Assembly (NCBI RefSeq): GCF_946151075.1 | Contig: NZ_CAMGZB010000001.1 | Span: 1,912,001 to 1,976,000, forward strand | Direction of reading: 5' to 3' | Length of the DNA stretch: 64,000 nucleotides | DNA from: Neobacillus sp. Marseille-Q6967 | GTDB lineage: Bacteria > Bacillota > Bacilli > Bacillales > Cytobacillaceae | Shown: piece after piece, positions 15,718 through 22,920 of the stretch | Position numbering within the stretch: the stretch's first letter is position 1 | Layout: each line of letters opens with the position of its first letter | The notes under the pieces: generated by a model | What the model saw: the letters and a program-made list of their open reading frames with translations, nothing else | Told to the model about the DNA's origin: nothing | Databases searched by the model: none | Program-made: the position numbers and the translations under genes

Positions 15718-16953
15718 TTGAAAAAATGGCTAATAGGTTTACTGGCATTCGCTCTCGTATTATCAACGTTTTCCGCAGCGTTTGCCAAAAATGAAAAGAA
15801 GTTTCGTTTAGGGGTGGAGGTTCTCCTTGAGGATCAAATCGAGTTAATTGAAGGGAAGCGTGTTGGCTTAATTACGAACCCAACAGGTGTCGATCAAGAC
15901 CTTAATAGTATTGTAGATTTGCTTTATAACAATCCGAAAGTAGAACTTACTGCTTTATATGGGCCGGAGCATGGTGTCCGCGGGGATGCACAGGCAGGGG
16001 CTTATATTGAAAAATATATCGATGAAAAAACAGGGCTTCCGGTTTACAGCTTGTATGGTCAAACGAAAAAGCCAACTCCTGAAATGTTAAGCAATGTCGA
16101 TGTACTGCTTTTCGATATTCAAGATGTCGGTGCGCGTTTCTATACGTACATTTACACAATGGCATTAGCAATGGAAGCGGCAAAAGAGAACAATATTCCA
16201 ATCATTGTGCTTGACCGTCCGAACCCAATCAGCGGAACAAAAGTAGAAGGTCCTGTCCTTGAAGATAAGTATTCATCGTTTATAGGGGAATATCCAATCC
16301 CAGTCCGTCACGGGATGACTGTCGGGGAATTAGCAAAACTTTTTAACGCAGAATTTGAAATTGGTGCAGACTTAACGGTTGTTGAAATGGAAGGCTGGAA
16401 GCGTAACATGTATTATGATGACACACCATTACATTTCGTACTGCCATCTCCAAATATGCCAACCTTGGATACAACTCTTGTTTATACAGGAGGAGCGTTA
16501 ATTGAGGGAACGAACGTTTCAGAAGGCCGCGGTACAACAAAGCCGTTTGAATTAATTGGAGCACCGTTTATCAATGGAGCAGATTTAGCAGCCGAACTGA
16601 ATTCTTACAAATTACCGGGCGTTAAGTTCAGAGCGGCATCGTTCACACCATTGTTCTCGAAGCATGTGAACAAATTAAGTCACGGAATTCAGATTCATGT
16701 TACAAACCGCAACAGCTTTAAGCCGTTTGAAACAGGTCTTTATATCGTAAAAACCATTCATGACATGTATCCAAACGACTTCCAATTCAGAACACCAAAC
16801 GCAGCAGGCATATCCTTCTTTGACAACCTAGTCGGTAATGGAAGCATCCGCGCTGGTATTGAAGCAGGTAAATCCGTAGAAGAAATGAAAGTTGAATGGC
16901 AGCCTGGTTTAGACAAATTTATGGAACTTCGCGAACAATATTTATTGTATTAA
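15718..16953 (+). CDS. namZ: Exo-beta-N-acetylmuramidase NamZ (DUF1343)
   Basis: Secreted enzyme that releases MurNAc from non-reducing ends of peptidoglycan fragments. TTG start with GGGGGAGAAGG ahead; signal peptide MKKWLIGLLAFALVLSTFSA, cleaved about residue 23. Family markers: LEGKRVGLITNPTGVD-like segment near the N-terminus, LYGPEHGVRGDAQAG (catalytic Glu region), DIQDVGARFYTYIYT, LDRPNP and VSEGRGTTKPFE. 411 residues, as in B. subtilis YbbC. With NagZ and the AmiE-like enzyme it completes stepwise breakdown of muropeptides to GlcNAc, MurNAc and peptide; the uptake and MurQ genes are not in this window after namZ. Confidence 0.94.
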   Translation: MKKWLIGLLAFALVLSTFSAAFAKNEKKFRLGVEVLLEDQIELIEGKRVGLITNPTGVDQDLNSIVDLLYNNPKVELTALYGPEHGVRGDAQAGAYIEKYIDEKTGLPVYSLYGQTKKPTPEMLSNVDVLLFDIQDVGARFYTYIYTMALAMEAAKENNIPIIVLDRPNPISGTKVEGPVLEDKYSSFIGEYPIPVRHGMTVGELAKLFNAEFEIGADLTVVEMEGWKRNMYYDDTPLHFVLPSPNMPTLDTTLVYTGGALIEGTNVSEGRGTTKPFELIGAPFINGADLAAELNSYKLPGVKFRAASFTPLFSKHVNKLSHGIQIHVTNRNSFKPFETGLYIVKTIHDMYPNDFQFRTPNAAGISFFDNLVGNGSIRAGIEAGKSVEEMKVEWQPGLDKFMELREQYLLY

Positions 16954-16960
16954 AAAAATG

Positions 16961-16994
16961 AGGAGAACTTCAATGTGGAGGTTCTCCTTTTCTT
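16961..16994 (+). terminator. Terminator after namZ
   Basis: AGGAGAAC (16961-16968) pairs with GTTCTCCT (16981-16988), followed by TT-rich sequence. It overlaps the 3' end of the convergent membrane-protein gene. Confidence 0.7.
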
Positions 16995-17506
16995 TGGGCT
17001 GGTTCCATTTGACCGTTTTTATCCAGATAATTTTTTGTAAACTTATAAAACAAAAAGGTAAGACATAGTGTAGTGAGATAAACAGGGAAAGAAAAGGTCA
17101 GATGCCAGCCAGTATAAGAAAATACCTGTAATTTATTCAGGAGGAATTCAAAACCGCCTGCGAAAATAGACCAGCCTAGAAAGTATAAAACCAACAAAGT
17201 CTTTTTAGGCTGAAAAACATCATAAAGGTAGATAAACAGATAACCGAACATAGGGTAGGCACCATATAGAATTACATCGAATAGTTCATAGTTTTTAGAA
17301 TCGCTAATATTATATAAATCATACGGTTTGACTGCCATTGTATGATCGAGAACTTTTGGAAAAGCAATACTTAATAATACAATTAAGGGAGTTAACTCTT
17401 TTGGAAGTCTTTTTGGGAGGAGCTTGAAAGTAAGAATGTTGATTATGATTGCAACCAATGTAAACCATTCATTTGAATCAAATTCTTTAGGTAAATAGAG
17501 AAACAT
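16970..17506 (-). CDS. Multi-pass membrane protein, CBO0543-like (second of a pair)
   Basis: 178 residues from the ATG at 17506, which has a GAGGT ribosome site 7 bases ahead; longer in-frame starts run into the upstream gene and are unlikely. About five hydrophobic helices, with segments FDVILYGAYPMFGYLFIYLY and YTGWHLTFSFPVYLTTLCLT that resemble the CBO0543 family of Bacillus and Clostridium membrane proteins. Function unknown. It starts 5 bases after the previous gene's stop, so the two are coupled, and it converges with namZ. The family call rests on pattern memory and is moderate. Confidence 0.7.
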   Translation of the reverse strand: MFLYLPKEFDSNEWFTLVAIIINILTFKLLPKRLPKELTPLIVLLSIAFPKVLDHTMAVKPYDLYNISDSKNYELFDVILYGAYPMFGYLFIYLYDVFQPKKTLLVLYFLGWSIFAGGFEFLLNKLQVFSYTGWHLTFSFPVYLTTLCLTFLFYKFTKNYLDKNGQMEPAQRKGEPPH

Positions 17507-17511
17507 AGGGA

Positions 17512-17973
17512 TTACCTCGATATATATTTTTTTCGATACCAGTACCAACTCAAATAAGTTATCAATAGGGTGAACGACCACTCCAGCACAGACATCCATA
17601 TCATAAAATGATGAGAAAATAATACCCCTAATATTATAAACAACCGTTCCAATAAGACCATTACTAATAAATTCAAACCCAAAGTAGCCATTTTCTTTGA
17701 TTTACTTTTAACCCTCACATAAAAATCAATAAACAAAATGATGATGAGGGGATACAATATCAGCCTTTTAAATACATGCAGCCAAAATTCATCCAAACGT
17801 TGAGAAATCGAAACCAGCTCTAGATTTTCAATAATAATAGAAGAAACGGAATGAGTAATAACCCACACCATCATCCAAATAAACATCATCTCAAAAAGAT
17901 GTAATCTTCTCCGATAACTAAAGGTGACAATGAGTAAGAAAATCATAATAAAAAGGAAAATGGCTAATTTCAT
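17512..17973 (-). CDS. Multi-pass membrane protein, CBO0543-like (first of a pair)
   Basis: 153 residues with about five hydrophobic helices and a basic C-terminus ending WYWYRKKYISR. The overall layout is like the next gene (four to five helices, aromatic-rich, short loops), so the pair may be diverged duplicates or two subunits. Start ATG with AGGTG 5 bases before. Function unknown; CBO0543-like by appearance only. Confidence 0.7.
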   Translation of the reverse strand: MKLAIFLFIMIFLLIVTFSYRRRLHLFEMMFIWMMVWVITHSVSSIIIENLELVSISQRLDEFWLHVFKRLILYPLIIILFIDFYVRVKSKSKKMATLGLNLLVMVLLERLFIILGVLFSHHFMIWMSVLEWSFTLLITYLSWYWYRKKYISR

Positions 17974-18048
17974 TTATTCACCTATAATAAATACTTTTTC
18001 CTTTTATTTTTTATAAAAAAGAGAAAAATATGCATTCCTAACAGCATC

Positions 18049-18100
18049 GGTGACAGGCACCGCTCGTGGACAGTGTCCACCCCAGGCGGACACTGCCGCC
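18049..18100 (+). repeat. Dispersed repeat, copy 4 (full)
   Basis: GGTGACAGGCACC followed by GCTCGTGGACAGTGTCC and a GGCGGACACTG arm. The flank is like copies 2 and 3; the core is in the opposite sense to copy 2. Confidence 0.8.
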
Positions 18101-18106
18101 ATAAAG

Positions 18107-18139
18107 AAAGCCATTCCTGATTCCCAGGAGTGGCTTTTT
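18107..18139 (-). terminator. Terminator after the nuclease-fold gene
   Basis: On the minus strand AAAGCCACTCCTGG pairs with TCAGGAATGGCTTT across a 3-4 base loop and ends TTCTTTAT. It overlaps the stop codon at 18138. Confidence 0.75.
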
Positions 18140-19070
18140 AGTACATGTCGCAGAGTTCTTTGTAGTTGCAGCGGTCGCATTTTTTGATGGTGTTGGTTTT
18201 ATGAAATTGGTTGAAGTTGAGCGGCTGGTTTTGGATGATATCTTCTAAGAAGCGATGCATTTGTTCGACGCTCATGCCCAAAAGTTCCTCAACTTTTAAC
18301 AGGTCGGTTTCTGTTAGTTGATAGGTTTTGTGGGTTCCTGTCAGCAAGTACTCATTGCGAATGACAATTTCCTCAATCCTTTTTACCTTCAATACCTTCT
18401 GAAGATACAGAGCATACAAGGCGAGCTGGTACCGGTCTTCAAAGCTCTCCTTTCCCGTTTTCCAATCAACGATAATCCATTTTCCTTCTATAATATCCCG
18501 ATACAAAAAGTCCATGACAATAAAGATTTTTACTCCATCCACAAACATAAATCGAAAGCGTTCAGCCTCGACGAACTGCATTTCCTTCTTTTCACGGATA
18601 TCGGTGAAGGTCTTACTGGTTAAAAAATTACCCATACAAACATTCAGCCGTTTCTGAATCTCATCCACTTTATCCTGCGGCAGCACACCATTGTAGTAAA
18701 TTTCATGAAGCATATGATAATGATTCGGCCGTTCCCGCCAAAGCTCTGGACGATTTTTGGAATCAATAAAGGCACTGTTCAACTTACTGCGGAGGCGCTG
18801 GGTTAACTCGCTTTCAGGTGGTATAAAACCGGATTTCAAATACTGCTCAATGACAACCAAAATCAAATCATGGACAGCACTCCCGAATAGGATTTCCAAG
18901 TTTGTCATTTTTTTAAAACGATATGCATCTTTTGCAAGAATACTAGAATCCTTCAGCCAGCCATTGTGGCTGATATAATACTCATAGGCATACTTCCTTG
19001 GGCATTCCATCAATGTTTTATGCCTCGATAGCGACCAAGAAAACTCCGGATAGGGCTTTACCTCAAACAT
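18138..19070 (-). CDS. PD-(D/E)XK nuclease family protein with Fe-S cysteines
   Basis: 310-residue protein of the RecB/AddB-like PD-(D/E)XK superfamily (PF12705 type). Seen: SLSRHKTLMECPRKYAYEYY near the N-terminus with Cys23, a WIIVDWKTGK motif with the catalytic Asp and Lys (about 195-204), the following QLALYALYLQ helix, and a C-terminal CDRCNYKELCDMY whose three Cys with Cys23 would ligate a 4Fe-4S cluster, as in AddB and Cas4. No helicase part, no cas genes and no repeat array nearby, so it is likely a free-standing DNA repair or processing nuclease. RBS AGAGGG. Confidence 0.87.
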   Translation of the reverse strand: MFEVKPYPEFSWSLSRHKTLMECPRKYAYEYYISHNGWLKDSSILAKDAYRFKKMTNLEILFGSAVHDLILVVIEQYLKSGFIPPESELTQRLRSKLNSAFIDSKNRPELWRERPNHYHMLHEIYYNGVLPQDKVDEIQKRLNVCMGNFLTSKTFTDIREKKEMQFVEAERFRFMFVDGVKIFIVMDFLYRDIIEGKWIIVDWKTGKESFEDRYQLALYALYLQKVLKVKRIEEIVIRNEYLLTGTHKTYQLTETDLLKVEELLGMSVEQMHRFLEDIIQNQPLNFNQFHKTNTIKKCDRCNYKELCDMY

Positions 19071-19159
19071 ATCAACAACCCTCTCATATCATTTTTCTGC
19101 AATTTTATTATACTACACACGTACTCTTGTAAAAATTGTAAGTCTTACCTTAATACCCA

Positions 19160-19196
19160 GAAAAAAAGCCAATGCTGTTTTAACAGACACTGGCAT
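19160..19196 (-). terminator. Terminator after the GGDEF/HD-GYP gene
   Basis: On the minus strand GCCAGTGTCTG pairs with CAGCATTGGC around a short loop and is followed by seven T. Confidence 0.8.
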
Positions 19197-19199
19197 GAA

Positions 19200-21059
19200 T
19201 TATTTGGCTGCAGCAACTTCTAGCCTCTCTTCAATTAGAAGGTTCTCATCCTGCTGTTTAATCATACTAATAAAAGGCTCGACAAATTGTGGGTCAAATT
19301 GTTTTCCCGAACATGCCCGTAATTCTTCAATGGCTTCTTTAAACGATTTGGTTCTTTGATAGGGTCTTTCGGTTGTCATGGCATCAAAGGAGTCAATAAT
19401 ACATAGGATACGGGCTAACTTTGGGATTGATTTTCCTTTTAGTCCGTATGGATAACCATTTCCATCAAAACGTTCGTGATGCAGTTCAACCAACGGAATC
19501 AAATCGTCCAATCTTTTATTAGTTGAAATAATTTCCTTTCCCCACGTCACGTGTTTTTTCATTATTTCCCATTCATGAGGGTCAAGCTTACCTTTTTTAT
19601 TTAGAATATCCCTCGGGATTTCAATCTTCCCAATGTCATGAATGAGTGCTCCCAGAATAAGTGTCTTTCTTTCATGATCACTTAAGTTTAGCATTTTTGA
19701 AAAATCTACGGCGTATTGATAAACACGCTTACTATGACGATAGGTGTAAACATCTTTCGAAAGAAATATTTTTAGCTGCTGTTCGGCTTCTTCTAAATCC
19801 TTCTCAAGACAAAGGGAGTGAGGAATAACATATTCAGAGTACTCATTGAAAATTTGCACCAAATTTTTCCCTTGATTTTTAGCAGCATACATGGCTTGAT
19901 CCGCCTGATTCAGTAATTCTGATATGCTGTAAGTTTCCTTTTTACATTCAGCAATTCCCGCGGAAAATGACAAACAGCCGTAAGGGAGACTTTCTACCCC
20001 TTTAAAATATGTGTCATTTGCTTTCTTTCGTAATTCATTCATAAATGATAGAGCTATTTGTCTATCCGTGTTTGGCATCATGATTGAGAATTCTTCACCG
20101 CCATAACGGGCAACAACATAATTTTGTTTTTCTGATTCCGCCATTAAAAGTAATCCAAATTCTTGAAGTAGTTGATCGCCTGCTATATGACCATATATGT
20201 CATTGTATTTTTTAAAATCATCTAGATCAAGAAGGACCACCATTAACGGCTTGTCACTTTCTTTAGCCATTGCTACTTCTTTTTCCAAAAGTTCCTTAAA
20301 GTAACCGTGATTATTAAGACCCGTCAGGAAATCCTTGTTCGCTTTATCCAGTGTTTCCTGATAAAGCTTAAAGTGCTGATTAAATGCAACAGATAATAGC
20401 ATTGCAATCCCAACGAATAAGAACAGACCAAACAACGCTTCTCTGTATATTAAAATTCCAAAAACAATCGATAGTAAAAGGGTGGTAAGATAACTGACCA
20501 GAAATGATTTATCTCGTAACATTCCAGTAAAAACATTTCTAATATTTTCTCTTCCAAGAAGATAAAAATAGACACCAATCAATATCATATTCACTACAAA
20601 ATAAGTAGTTAATGAAAGACCGTATGGTGCAAGATTCATAATATGGATTTCTCCAATCACACCACCACTTAGCCCAAAGATTTGTGAAGACGAAATCATC
20701 ATAAGACAATAAAGAGAAAAGTTGAAGAAATGTTTCCTAATAGCAACTTTCCTTTCGTATAAGCCATAGATAATGGAAACAAATATCAGTATATCTAACG
20801 TGAAATTTAAACCATATAAAAAAACACTTGCCATGTATATTGCAGAATCCATTGAAGTAGAATTTCCTTTAGGAGGAATGGGAATCGTGTAATGGTTAAG
20901 GAGTAAAACTGCTCCAATAAATGCGTACAAGGTCACCATTTCAGGAGAGGTATCTAATTGAAACGTATTGTTCCAAAAAAACGCAATAATTCCTAATAAA
21001 GAAATAATATACAGATATAAGTTTGCAGGGCTCTTTATGGTTTTCATCTTTATAATCAC
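19200..21059 (-). CDS. Membrane GGDEF / HD-GYP bifunctional c-di-GMP enzyme
   Basis: 619 residues. The N-terminal 230 form about eight membrane helices, a likely sensor. A GGDEF domain follows (240-400) with YGGEEF at 319-324, so the cyclase active site is intact; no RxxD inhibitory site is evident upstream. Then an HD-GYP phosphodiesterase domain (430-600) with HD at 474-475, the helix VELHHERFDGNGYPYG with GYP at 535-537, all key residues present. It can thus both make and break c-di-GMP in principle. The GTG start at 21059 has only a weak ribosome site; the ATG four codons on is an alternative. It is probably the last gene of the DUF5317 operon. Confidence 0.9.
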   Translation of the reverse strand: MIIKMKTIKSPANLYLYIISLLGIIAFFWNNTFQLDTSPEMVTLYAFIGAVLLLNHYTIPIPPKGNSTSMDSAIYMASVFLYGLNFTLDILIFVSIIYGLYERKVAIRKHFFNFSLYCLMMISSSQIFGLSGGVIGEIHIMNLAPYGLSLTTYFVVNMILIGVYFYLLGRENIRNVFTGMLRDKSFLVSYLTTLLLSIVFGILIYREALFGLFLFVGIAMLLSVAFNQHFKLYQETLDKANKDFLTGLNNHGYFKELLEKEVAMAKESDKPLMVVLLDLDDFKKYNDIYGHIAGDQLLQEFGLLLMAESEKQNYVVARYGGEEFSIMMPNTDRQIALSFMNELRKKANDTYFKGVESLPYGCLSFSAGIAECKKETYSISELLNQADQAMYAAKNQGKNLVQIFNEYSEYVIPHSLCLEKDLEEAEQQLKIFLSKDVYTYRHSKRVYQYAVDFSKMLNLSDHERKTLILGALIHDIGKIEIPRDILNKKGKLDPHEWEIMKKHVTWGKEIISTNKRLDDLIPLVELHHERFDGNGYPYGLKGKSIPKLARILCIIDSFDAMTTERPYQRTKSFKEAIEELRACSGKQFDPQFVEPFISMIKQQDENLLIEERLEVAAAK

Positions 21060-21080
21060 TCAATTTCGTTAAATTAGAAG

Positions 21081-21107
21081 GGAGGAGTGAAAGTTTCCAA
21101 CTCCTCC
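21081..21107 (-). other. Hairpin between the 37-aa peptide gene and the GGDEF gene
   Basis: GGAGGAGT (21081-21088) pairs with ACTCCTCC (21100-21107), with an inner GAAA/TTTC pairing. On the minus strand only a weak T-rich stretch follows, so it may attenuate or process the transcript and need not be a full terminator. Confidence 0.5.
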
Positions 21108-21134
21108 GAACAGTATCTTTTCTATTAAAAAAAA

Positions 21135-21248
21135 TTAATCACCGATTAGTTTCCATCCCGATGTTAAAGACACAATCAAAGATCCAAGAATAATAGCATT
21201 AAATAAAAGAGTTGTTAACTTATAGCCTTCTTTTTTTAATTTATTCAT
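21135..21248 (-). CDS. 37-aa membrane micropeptide coupled to DUF5317
   Basis: The ATG overlaps the stop of the DUF5317 gene in ATGA, with GGGGGTGAAACCG ahead. The product starts MNKLKKEGYKLTTLLFNAII, has one hydrophobic helix (about 11-30) and a short end SGWKLIGD. A basic N-terminus before the helix predicts the N-terminus inside. The strict 4-base coupling and hydrophobic profile argue that it is a real gene. Function unknown; it could bridge DUF5317 and the membrane part of the c-di-GMP enzyme. Confidence 0.65.
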   Translation of the reverse strand: MNKLKKEGYKLTTLLFNAIILGSLIVSLTSGWKLIGD

Positions 21249-21841
21249 ACGGTTTCACCCCCTTCCATGGAAGAGGAGGTATCTCGAGTGTTAGTTGAAC
21301 GCCTGTTCTCAAGCATTAAATGCTGAATAAAAATGAAAGCGCCAACATTCATAATTACATCGCCAATACTAATAATTTGAGTTTTGGGGTAAGGCTTTGA
21401 TAACGGGATGATGTCTGCCAAAAATCCAAATCTAGTTGACTCGTTTAAGACTTGATGTTTTGCATATAAACTGGTTTTTAATGCTTCTAAATATTTCGGA
21501 TCTAATACAGAAGCCGCCTCGGGAGAAACCGGCATACGCCCCCCATTCATCACCATCACCAAAAAGTTAAGAAAAACGCCAATTAAAATTAGATTAAATC
21601 CTGGGTTCTCACGATTGAGATACAGAAAAAGCAAGCCAACGATATAAACGACGATGTAAAGATAATTGCTGGATTGGGCTAGTAGTTTACTGTTATTTTG
21701 GTACAAAAAATAAAATATCTGAATTCCTAATAATAGCGGAAAAACCCAGCCATATTTAAGTTTCAACTGTGCCAATCCTTTTAAATTCCCCTTACGAAAA
21801 AAACCTACAATAAAAGAAAAAATTATTCCGTCAAATACCAT
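21245..21841 (-). CDS. DUF5317 family membrane protein
   Basis: 198 residues, about five membrane helices. The segment MNGGRMPVSPEAA (about 98-110), with its NGGRMPVS signature, is characteristic of DUF5317. It starts MVFDGIIFSFIVGFFRKGNL. Function unknown. It overlaps the 37-aa gene and lies upstream of the GGDEF/HD-GYP gene on the same strand, so a link with c-di-GMP signalling is suggested by context only. Confidence 0.85.
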   Translation of the reverse strand: MVFDGIIFSFIVGFFRKGNLKGLAQLKLKYGWVFPLLLGIQIFYFLYQNNSKLLAQSSNYLYIVVYIVGLLFLYLNRENPGFNLILIGVFLNFLVMVMNGGRMPVSPEAASVLDPKYLEALKTSLYAKHQVLNESTRFGFLADIIPLSKPYPKTQIISIGDVIMNVGAFIFIQHLMLENRRSTNTRDTSSSMEGGETV

Positions 21842-21906
21842 TCACTTAACCCGCCTACGCCAAAATAGTAAAGAAAATTCTATGTAGGAAAAATATTCCC
21901 ATAACT

Positions 21907-21936
21907 ATAATAAGAAAGGTTCATTACAGATTGCAA
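21907..21936 (-). promoter_or_regulatory. Candidate promoter of the DUF5317 operon
   Basis: On the minus strand a TTGCAA -35 (21931-21936), an 18-base spacer, and a TATTAT -10 (21907-21912), about 65 bases before the start codon. A TGTCGAA (plus strand 21975-21981), which matches the Spo0A box, lies some 40 bases upstream of the -35. Confidence 0.45.
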
Positions 21937-22000
21937 GACTTGGATGTGAATATTTTAGTAATTTTGTTGATTTTTGTCGAAAAATATTTTAAATAGACAA

Positions 22001-22031
22001 AATTAAAAGGACCAAAATTATTTTGGCCCTC
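22001..22031 (-). terminator. Terminator after the DUF4359-like gene
   Basis: On the minus strand AGGGCCAAAA pairs with TTTTGGTCCT around a 3-base loop, followed by TTTAATTTT. Confidence 0.75.
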
Positions 22032-22330
22032 TACTCTTGCCCAGAAATTGGGATGAAACGATTGAAAACTCCTATACAGGTGATTTTCCCCATTCCAATC
22101 TCTGAGAAATCAGTTTTATAAAGAGAAAATACAATATAATCTTTACGGGTTGTGCCCATATCGAAGACAGATTCACCTGCAAAAGATAGAATCCCTTTTT
22201 CAAAGATGTTTGAGGATTGATCCATCGCTTCCTGATTAATCCAGTCTAAATACTCCGAGCGTCCGGGGTTGGTTTCCGATAAAACAAATAAAATGACAAA
22301 TAGAAGGATAATAGAGAGGATACGTTTCAT
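22031..22330 (-). CDS. Small exported protein, DUF4359-like
   Basis: 99 residues. Signal peptide or anchor MKRILSIILLFVILFVLS, followed by ETNPGRSEYLDWINQEAM with the Asn-Pro pair expected in DUF4359, then a compact beta-rich segment (VFSLYKTDFSEIGMGKITCIGVF). RBS GAGGT 7 bases before the ATG. Family call is moderate; function unknown. Confidence 0.7.
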   Translation of the reverse strand: MKRILSIILLFVILFVLSETNPGRSEYLDWINQEAMDQSSNIFEKGILSFAGESVFDMGTTRKDYIVFSLYKTDFSEIGMGKITCIGVFNRFIPISGQE

Positions 22331-22432
22331 GTCTTAACCTCTAATCTTTTTTGTAAGTATTTATACCTATAAGTATAAAATGGCAGTCTGACTTTGTAAA
22401 CGTTGTACTTATATGGAAATGTCTCGACCTGT

Positions 22433-22561
22433 TTAAGAAAACAGCTTCTTACGAGGACGGTTCCATACTTTAATATAGGTACTTCCTTCCGTAGAGCGAA
22501 AAACCTTGATACCGACCAGTTTAAGAGGTGTAAAAATTTCCTTCATATGCAATAGCGGCAT
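22433..22561 (-). CDS. Small basic protein (42 aa)
   Basis: Starts MPLLHMKEIFTPLKLVGIKV and ends RPRKKLFS; no membrane helix. A strong AGGAGGG ribosome site lies 9 bases before the ATG. Length and basic charge are all that can be said; I do not recognise it. It precedes the DUF4359-like gene on the same strand by 102 bases. Confidence 0.55.
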   Translation of the reverse strand: MPLLHMKEIFTPLKLVGIKVFRSTEGSTYIKVWNRPRKKLFS

Positions 22562-22920
22562 ACTATTAATCCCTCCTATGTATAATGGTATTTACATTTT
22601 ACACCTTTTTTAAATTTTCCGAAAATATTTTAGTTCGATGGAAAACGACAATAATAATAGGAAAACGGCTTAAATTGTTGAAAATAAAAAATAATTGTCA
22701 AAATTACACGTGTAAATAGTTTGTAAATTTGCAATTATTTTATAGATTAATAGAGAGAATTCCACTAGAATTAAGGTTAAAGGCAAACGTTAATTCGTAA
22801 AATTAAGTAAAATGTTCGTGATTTACTAGGCCTTTGGTAGGAGGGGGTAGGACTATTAAGCTATTTGTTATCCTCGCAAGGCTATAAGCACACAAACCGC
22901 ATTATAAGGAGGAAGAAAAG
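22562..22920. other. Intergenic region before the large nuclease gene
   Basis: A/T-rich sequence between a minus-strand small gene and the plus-strand nuclease. It holds the promoters of both, but I could not fix a clear -35/-10 pair. The only certain element is the AAGGAGGA ribosome site at the right end. No small gene, terminator or RNA element was seen. Confidence 0.5.

Noticed and set aside
18138..19070. Cas4 or CRISPR-linked nuclease
   Set aside because: The Cys pattern and DWKTGK fit the family broadly, but no cas genes or repeat array are present.
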